The translations under genes were made by a program, and so were the position numbers. A stretch of DNA of 9,863 bases from Pseudomonadota bacterium (GTDB lineage: Bacteria; Pseudomonadota; Gammaproteobacteria; Burkholderiales; Burkholderiaceae_E): contig JAEWEW010000228.1 of assembly GCA_023389175.1 (NCBI GenBank), positions 1 to 9,863 on the forward strand. The letters run 5' to 3'. The notes beneath the pieces are model-generated. The model had not been told where the DNA came from and made no database searches. It saw nothing but the letters and a program-made list of their open reading frames with translations. Of this stretch, positions 5,648-9,863 are shown one piece after another. Each line of letters opens with the position of its first letter. The first letter of the stretch is position 1.

Positions 5648-6910
5648 ATGACATCGCGTCGTTCCATCCTGAAACTCGCCGCCGGCACTGCCGCGGCCTT
5701 TCCCGGCCTCACGACATCCAGCATCCTGTTCGCGCAGGACAGGTCGCCGATCAAGGTCGGCGTGCTGCATTCGCTCTCCGGCACCATGGCGATCTCGGAG
5801 ACCGCGCTTAGGAACACCGCCCTGATGACCTTCGAGGAGATCAACGCGAAGGGCGGCGTGATGGGGCGGCCGATCGAGCCGGTGGTGGTCGATCCCGCAT
5901 CCAACTGGCCGCTCTTCGCCGAGAAGGCACGCCAGTTGATCACCCAGGACAAGGTCGCGAGCGTCTTCGGCTGCTGGACCTCGGTCTCGCGCAAGTCGGT
6001 CCTGCCGGTGTTCGAGGAGCTGAACTCGCTGCTGTTCTATCCGGTGCAGTACGAGGGCGAGGAGCTCTCCCGCAACGTGTTCTACACCGGCGCCGCGCCG
6101 AACCAGCAGGCGATCCCCGCGGTCGAATACCTGATGTCCGAGGACGGCGGCGGCGCGAAGCGCTGGGTGCTGCTCGGCACCGACTACGTGTACCCGCGCA
6201 CCACCAACAAGATCCTGCGCGCATTCCTCAAGTCCAAGGGCGTCGCGGACAAGGATATCGACGAGTCGTACACGCCGTTCGGCCATGCGGATTACCAGAC
6301 CATCGTCGCCAACGTGAAGCGGTTCGCCGCCGGCGGCCGGACCGCCGTGGTCTCCACCATCAACGGCGATTCCAACGTGCCCTTCTACAAGGAGCTCGGC
6401 AACCAGGGCATCCGCGCCACCGACATTCCGGTGGTCGCGTTCTCGGTCGGCGAGGAGGAGCTTCGGGGCATCGACACCAAGCCGCTGGTGGGCCAGCTGG
6501 CGGCGTGGAACTACTTCATGTCGGTGAAGAACCCGGCAAACGACGCCTTCATCCGCATGTACCGGGCATGGGCCGCCAAGAACAACGTCGCCAATGCGGC
6601 CACGGTGGTGACCAACGACCCGATGGAGGCCACCTATGTCGGCATCCACATGTGGAAGCAGGCGGTCGAGCAGGCCGGCACCACCGCGGTCGACAAGGTG
6701 ATCGATGCGATGGGCGGCCAGACCTTCAAGGCGCCCTGCGGCTTCGAGCTCACGATGGACAAGACCAACCATCACCTGCACAAGCCGGTGATGATCGGCG
6801 AGGTGAAGGCCGACGGGCAGTTCGAGGTGGTCTACAAGACCCGCGGCCCGATCCGGGCGCAACCCTGGTCGCCCTTCATCCCGGGCAACGAAGGCAAGCA
6901 GAGCGCCTGA
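5648..6910 (+). CDS. urtA: Urea ABC transporter, periplasmic urea-binding protein UrtA
   Basis: The 420-aa product is the right length for UrtA, the type I periplasmic binding protein that delivers urea to the UrtBC permease. The N-terminus has a twin-arginine signal, SRRSILKLAAG (3-13), followed by a hydrophobic stretch and a probable cleavage site near LFA-QD (about 29). The mature protein starts IKVGVLHSLSGTMAISE and has the UrtA/AmiC-type segments GCWTSVSRKSVLPVFEE, LLFYPVQYEGEE, VFYTGAAPNQQAIPAVEYL and GTDYVYPRTTNKI. The C-terminus, with DKTNHHLHKPVMIGEV and TRGPIRAQPWSPFIP, is typical. Related amide- or formamide-binding proteins (AmiC, FmdD) share much of this, but the adjoining urease genes and urtB/urtC favour urea. 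It is the first gene after the sigma-54 promoter, and urtB starts 8 bases after its stop. Confidence 0.95.
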   Translation: MTSRRSILKLAAGTAAAFPGLTTSSILFAQDRSPIKVGVLHSLSGTMAISETALRNTALMTFEEINAKGGVMGRPIEPVVVDPASNWPLFAEKARQLITQDKVASVFGCWTSVSRKSVLPVFEELNSLLFYPVQYEGEELSRNVFYTGAAPNQQAIPAVEYLMSEDGGGAKRWVLLGTDYVYPRTTNKILRAFLKSKGVADKDIDESYTPFGHADYQTIVANVKRFAAGGRTAVVSTINGDSNVPFYKELGNQGIRATDIPVVAFSVGEEELRGIDTKPLVGQLAAWNYFMSVKNPANDAFIRMYRAWAAKNNVANAATVVTNDPMEATYVGIHMWKQAVEQAGTTAVDKVIDAMGGQTFKAPCGFELTMDKTNHHLHKPVMIGEVKADGQFEVVYKTRGPIRAQPWSPFIPGNEGKQSA

Positions 6911-6918
6911 GCGACGCC

Positions 6919-8550
6919 ATGCGATCGCCCGTATCCTGGTTGCGCGCCTGCTCAGGCCTGCTGCTCGCGCTCGCCCTCGGCGCCGCCGGGCCGGTGCGAG
7001 CTGCCGAGGCGACCGGAATCGGCCAGGCGCTGCAGCTCCTCGCGACCGGCGAGCCGGGCGATCGCTACCGCGCCATCGCCCTGCTCGGCGAGCAGGCGGA
7101 CGACCGTGCGGCGGCCATCCTGCGCGCGCTGGCCGATGGTGCGCTCGCGGTCCCGGCGGATGGCGCCGCCGGCTATGTCGCCGAGGCAGGCGGCTGGCGG
7201 GATGCGGTCACCGGCCAGCCGGTGGCCGCTCCGTCTCCGGAGCCGGCCAGAGTGCCGGTCAACAACCGGGCGCGCAATGCGATCGCCGCGGCGCTCGCGT
7301 CGCTGCGCCTCTTCTCGCCCGAACGCGAGCAGCGGCTCGCCGCCGCGCTGGAGCTCCAGCAGCGGCCGGATGCCGCGCTGCTGCCGAAAATGGAGGCGGC
7401 GATCGCGCGGGAGAAGGATGCGGACGTGGCCGCGGCGCTCGTCGCGGCGGCCGCGCAGGTCCGCATCGCATCCCCGGATCCCGGCACGCGCCTGCTCGCG
7501 CTCGAGACGCTCGCGGGCAGCGGCCGGCGCGACGTGCTCGCCCTGCTGGAGCGGCTCGCCGGGACGAATCCCGACGGCAGCTTCGTCGAGCCCGATACGC
7601 GGGTGCGTGCCGCGGCGATCGCGGCCCGCGACGCCGTGGAACGGCGCCTGCTGCTGCACGAGTACCTGGGCCGCATCTTCGCCGGCATCTCCCTCGGCAG
7701 CATCCTGATGCTCGCGGCCATGGGACTTGCGATCACCTACGGCCTGCTCGGCGTGATCAACATGGCGCACGGCGAGATGATCATGATCGGCGCCTATGCC
7801 ACCTTCGCCACCCAGTCGCTGGTGCGCGAGCTCGCGCCGGGTGCGTTCGGCTGGTATCCGGTGCTCGCGCTGCCGGTGGCATTCCTCACCTGCGCGCTGG
7901 TCGGCGTGCTGATCGAGCGGCTGGTGATCCGCTTCCTCTACGGTCGCCCGCTGGAGACGCTGCTCGCGACCTGGGGCATCAGCCTCATCCTGATCCAGTC
8001 GGTCCGCCAGGTCTTCGGACCGCAGAACGTCGGCATCGAGAATCCCGCGTGGATGTCGGGCGGCGTCGCGCTCGGCAGCCTGGTGCTGCCGTGGAACCGC
8101 ATCGTGATCGTCGCCTTCGCGCTGCTGGTGCTCGCCGTCGTCGCGCTGGTGCTCGCCCGCACGCGGCTCGGCCTCTTCGTGCGCGGGGTCACCCAGAACC
8201 GCCCCATGGCCGGCGCGATCGGCGTGCCGACGGGTCGGGTGGACATGCTCGCGTTCGGCCTCGGCTCCGGCATCGCCGGGCTCGCCGGCGTCGCGCTCTC
8301 CCAGGTCGGCAACGTCGGGCCGGAGCTCGGCCAGGCCTACATCATCGATTCGTTCATCGTCGTGGTGGCCGGCGGTGTCGGCCAGCTGAGCGGGGCGGTG
8401 GCGGCCGGCATCGGGCTCGGCGTCATCGCCAAGTTCATCGAGCCGTCGCTCGGCGCGGTGATCGCCAAGATCGTGATCCTGGTGGCAGTGATCGCCTTCA
8501 TCCAGCGGCGTCCCCAGGGGCTCTTTGCGCTGCGGGAGCGCGGGGCATGA
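6919..8550 (+). CDS. urtB: Urea ABC transporter permease UrtB with long N-terminal extracytoplasmic domain
   Basis: UrtB and UrtC form the membrane channel of the urea importer; both belong to the branched-chain amino acid (LivH/LivM) permease family. The 543-aa product has three parts. A signal peptide (1-28, hydrophobic 13-20, cleavage near VRA-AE) comes first. Then follows an Ala-rich helical domain (about 30-245) with paired-helix repeats resembling HEAT units. The LivH-type permease (about 250-543) ends the protein, with GLLGVINMAHGEMIMIGAY (275-293) as the family signature and about eight membrane segments. LivH itself is about 300 aa; the extra domain is known from many proteobacterial UrtB proteins. 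The ATG at 6919 is 8 bases after the urtA stop with no strong ribosome site, so translation is probably coupled. The urtC gene begins 10 bases after the stop. Confidence 0.93.
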   Translation: MRSPVSWLRACSGLLLALALGAAGPVRAAEATGIGQALQLLATGEPGDRYRAIALLGEQADDRAAAILRALADGALAVPADGAAGYVAEAGGWRDAVTGQPVAAPSPEPARVPVNNRARNAIAAALASLRLFSPEREQRLAAALELQQRPDAALLPKMEAAIAREKDADVAAALVAAAAQVRIASPDPGTRLLALETLAGSGRRDVLALLERLAGTNPDGSFVEPDTRVRAAAIAARDAVERRLLLHEYLGRIFAGISLGSILMLAAMGLAITYGLLGVINMAHGEMIMIGAYATFATQSLVRELAPGAFGWYPVLALPVAFLTCALVGVLIERLVIRFLYGRPLETLLATWGISLILIQSVRQVFGPQNVGIENPAWMSGGVALGSLVLPWNRIVIVAFALLVLAVVALVLARTRLGLFVRGVTQNRPMAGAIGVPTGRVDMLAFGLGSGIAGLAGVALSQVGNVGPELGQAYIIDSFIVVVAGGVGQLSGAVAAGIGLGVIAKFIEPSLGAVIAKIVILVAVIAFIQRRPQGLFALRERGA

Positions 8551-8560
8551 AGGCGCACCA

Positions 8561-9811
8561 ATGGCCGCCATGCTGACGCCGCCGCGCGGGCAACTCTTCT
8601 CGCCGCTGCAGTGGGCCGCGATCCTCGTGCTGTTCGTGGCCGCCGGCGTGGTCGTGCCGGTGCTGCATGCGACGCTGCCGCACGATTCGCCGTTCTGGCC
8701 GGATTCCTACGCGATCACGCTGCTCGGCAAGTTCACCTGCTATGCGATGGTCGCGGTCGCGATGGACCTGATCTGGGGCTACACCGGCATCCTGAGCCTC
8801 GGCCAGAGCCTCTTCTTCGCCCTCGGCGGATACGCCTTCGGGATGTACCTGATGCGCGGCATCGGGCGGGAAGGCCAGTACGGCAGCCACCTGCCGGACT
8901 TCATGGTCTTCCTCGACTGGAAGGACTTCCCCTGGCACTGGGCCGGTACCGACCATTTCGCCTGGGCGCTGTTCCTGGTGGTGGCCGCGCCCGGGCTGCT
9001 CGCGCTGGTGTTCGGCTACTTCGCGTTCCGCTCGCGCATCAAGGGCGTCTACTTCTCGATCATCACGCAGGCGCTCACCTTCGCCTTCATGCTGCTCTTC
9101 TTCCGCAACGAGACCGGCTTCGGCGGCAACAACGGCTTCACCGACTTCAAGACCATCCTCGGCTGGCGCATCACCGAACCGGCGACCAAGGCGTCGATCC
9201 TCGCGGTCACGGTGCTCGTCCTGCTGCTGGTGCTGGTGGGCTCGCGCTGGCTGGTCGCCGGCAAGTTCGGCCGCATCCTGCAGGCGATCCGTGATTCCGA
9301 AGCGCGCCTGCGCTTCTGCGGCTACGACACGCTGCGCTACAAGCTCTGGGTCTGGACGCTCGCTGCCGTCATCAGCGGCATCGCCGGCGCGCTCTACGTG
9401 CCGATCGTCGGCATCATCAACCCGTCGGAGATGTCGCCGGCGAGCTCCATCGAGGTGGCCATCTGGACCGCGGTCGGCGGTCGCGGCACGCTGCTCGGTC
9501 CGATCCTGGGCGCGTTCCTGGTCAACGGCGCGAAGAGCTTCTTCACCATGACCGTGCCGGACTACTGGCTCTTCTTCCTCGGCCTGCTCTTCGTCCTGGT
9601 CACCATGTTCCTGCCGCGCGGCATCTACGGCTCGCTCGCCGCGTGGCGGGAGGCGCGCCGCGAGGCCCGCCTGGCCGGGCCAGGGGCCGACACGGCGGCC
9701 GCTGCCGGCCCCGACACCATGCCTGCCGCACCGGCACCGATCACGGCGGCGTCGCCTGCGCCGCCAGCGGCTCGCGCGCCGTCGCGTCTTGCCGCGGAGG
9801 GTGGCAAGTGA
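8561..9811 (+). CDS. urtC: Urea ABC transporter permease UrtC
   Basis: This 416-aa LivM-type permease pairs with UrtB. Hydrophobic segments begin at about residue 15. GYTGILSLGQSLFFALGGYA (73-92) is the family signature. RSRIKGVYFSIITQALTFA (158-176) follows, and the cytoplasmic loop FGRILQAIRDSEARLRFCGY (236-255) probably contacts the ATPases. Later come INPSEMSPASSIEVAIWTAV (286-305), GGRGTLLGPILGAFLVN (306-322) and a final membrane helix near 334-352. Residues from about 370 onward are a 45-residue Ala/Pro-rich tail of low complexity that looks dispensable. The ATG at 8561 is chosen because AAGG (8550-8553) lies 7 bases upstream. An in-frame TTG at 8525 would overlap urtB and is less likely, and ATG 8570 is too far from the AAGG. 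Its stop overlaps the urtD start. Confidence 0.95.
   Translation: MAAMLTPPRGQLFSPLQWAAILVLFVAAGVVVPVLHATLPHDSPFWPDSYAITLLGKFTCYAMVAVAMDLIWGYTGILSLGQSLFFALGGYAFGMYLMRGIGREGQYGSHLPDFMVFLDWKDFPWHWAGTDHFAWALFLVVAAPGLLALVFGYFAFRSRIKGVYFSIITQALTFAFMLLFFRNETGFGGNNGFTDFKTILGWRITEPATKASILAVTVLVLLLVLVGSRWLVAGKFGRILQAIRDSEARLRFCGYDTLRYKLWVWTLAAVISGIAGALYVPIVGIINPSEMSPASSIEVAIWTAVGGRGTLLGPILGAFLVNGAKSFFTMTVPDYWLFFLGLLFVLVTMFLPRGIYGSLAAWREARREARLAGPGADTAAAAGPDTMPAAPAPITAASPAPPAARAPSRLAAEGGK
9796..9800 (+). promoter_or_regulatory. Ribosome binding site of urtD, inside the end of urtC
   Basis: GGAGG lies 7 bases before the GTG at 9808-9810, within the last codons of urtC. It supports the overlapping GTG start of the next gene. 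Confidence 0.65.
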
Positions 9812-9863
9812 TCGCCGAACGGCACCCGGACACGCCGGCGGCCGCTGGCGCGACGTCGCCGCG
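9808..9863 (+). CDS. urtD: Probable urea ABC transporter ATP-binding protein UrtD, N-terminus only
   Basis: Only 18 whole codons are present before the window ends, reading V(M)IAERHPDTPAAAGATSP. The GTG start overlaps the urtC stop in the pattern GTGA (start 9808-9810, stop TGA 9809-9811), a translational-coupling arrangement, and GGAGG lies 7 bases upstream. No Walker motif is reached, so the assignment rests on position: urtD follows urtC in known urtABCDE operons. The start and frame are well supported; the product is inferred. Confidence 0.6.
   Translation, partial: MIAERHPDTPAAAGATSP

Noticed and set aside
5618..6862. Long open frame on the minus strand opposite urtA
   Set aside because: The translation is rich in His, Arg, Gly and Leu without any family motif, and the plus strand encodes a clear UrtA. 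It is a shadow frame caused by high GC.
6952..8571. Long open frame on the minus strand opposite urtB
   Set aside because: Composition is dominated by Arg, Asp, Glu, His and Gly with no recognisable domain. The opposite strand is a well-supported permease.

Overview
The window reads as chromosomal DNA of a high-GC proteobacterium. A betaproteobacterium of the Burkholderiales type is my best guess, from the GC-rich third codon positions, the gene styles (UrtA with a Tat signal, UrtB with a long N-terminal extension) and the abundant LysR-type regulator. This is inference; no taxonomic marker gene is present. The DNA is gene-dense and I see no mobile element, CRISPR array, tRNA or rRNA.

Layout. 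(1) Bases 1-161 are the 3' end of a rightward FAD-linked oxidase gene (GlcD / D-lactate dehydrogenase type). (2) A leftward glutathione S-transferase gene (133-849) overlaps that end tail to tail and is divergent from a rightward LysR-type regulator (963-1859). The 113-base gap between them holds two inverted repeats that could be operators. (3) A leftward pair follows: an uncharacterised proline-rich membrane protein (3079-4017), then a secreted cyclase/formamidase-fold protein (1929-3026). A large hairpin separates this pair from the convergent lysR gene. (4) The right 60% is a rightward urea-nitrogen block: ureD (urease metallochaperone), ureA (urease gamma subunit), a 247-base regulatory gap, then urtA-urtB-urtC and the first codons of urtD (urea ABC transporter).

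How it works together. The Urt transporter imports urea: UrtA binds it in the periplasm, UrtB and UrtC form the membrane channel, and UrtD and presumably UrtE beyond the window supply ATP hydrolysis. Urease, of which only UreD and UreA are encoded here, splits urea to ammonia. The ureA-urtA gap carries a sigma-54 promoter with correct -24/-12 spacing and, about 110-130 bases upstream of its predicted start site, two tandem GCAC-N7-GTGC palindromes exactly 20 bases apart. This is the expected architecture of an NtrC-activated, nitrogen-limitation promoter driving urtABCD(E).

The most notable points are the splitting of ureDA from any ureB/ureC by the transporter operon, the two-site enhancer plus sigma-54 promoter, the cyclase-family protein with glutamines in two usual metal-ligand positions, and the unassigned membrane protein whose start lies 21 bases from ureD. 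I found no clearly new biological system; most of the window is recognisable metabolism and transport.
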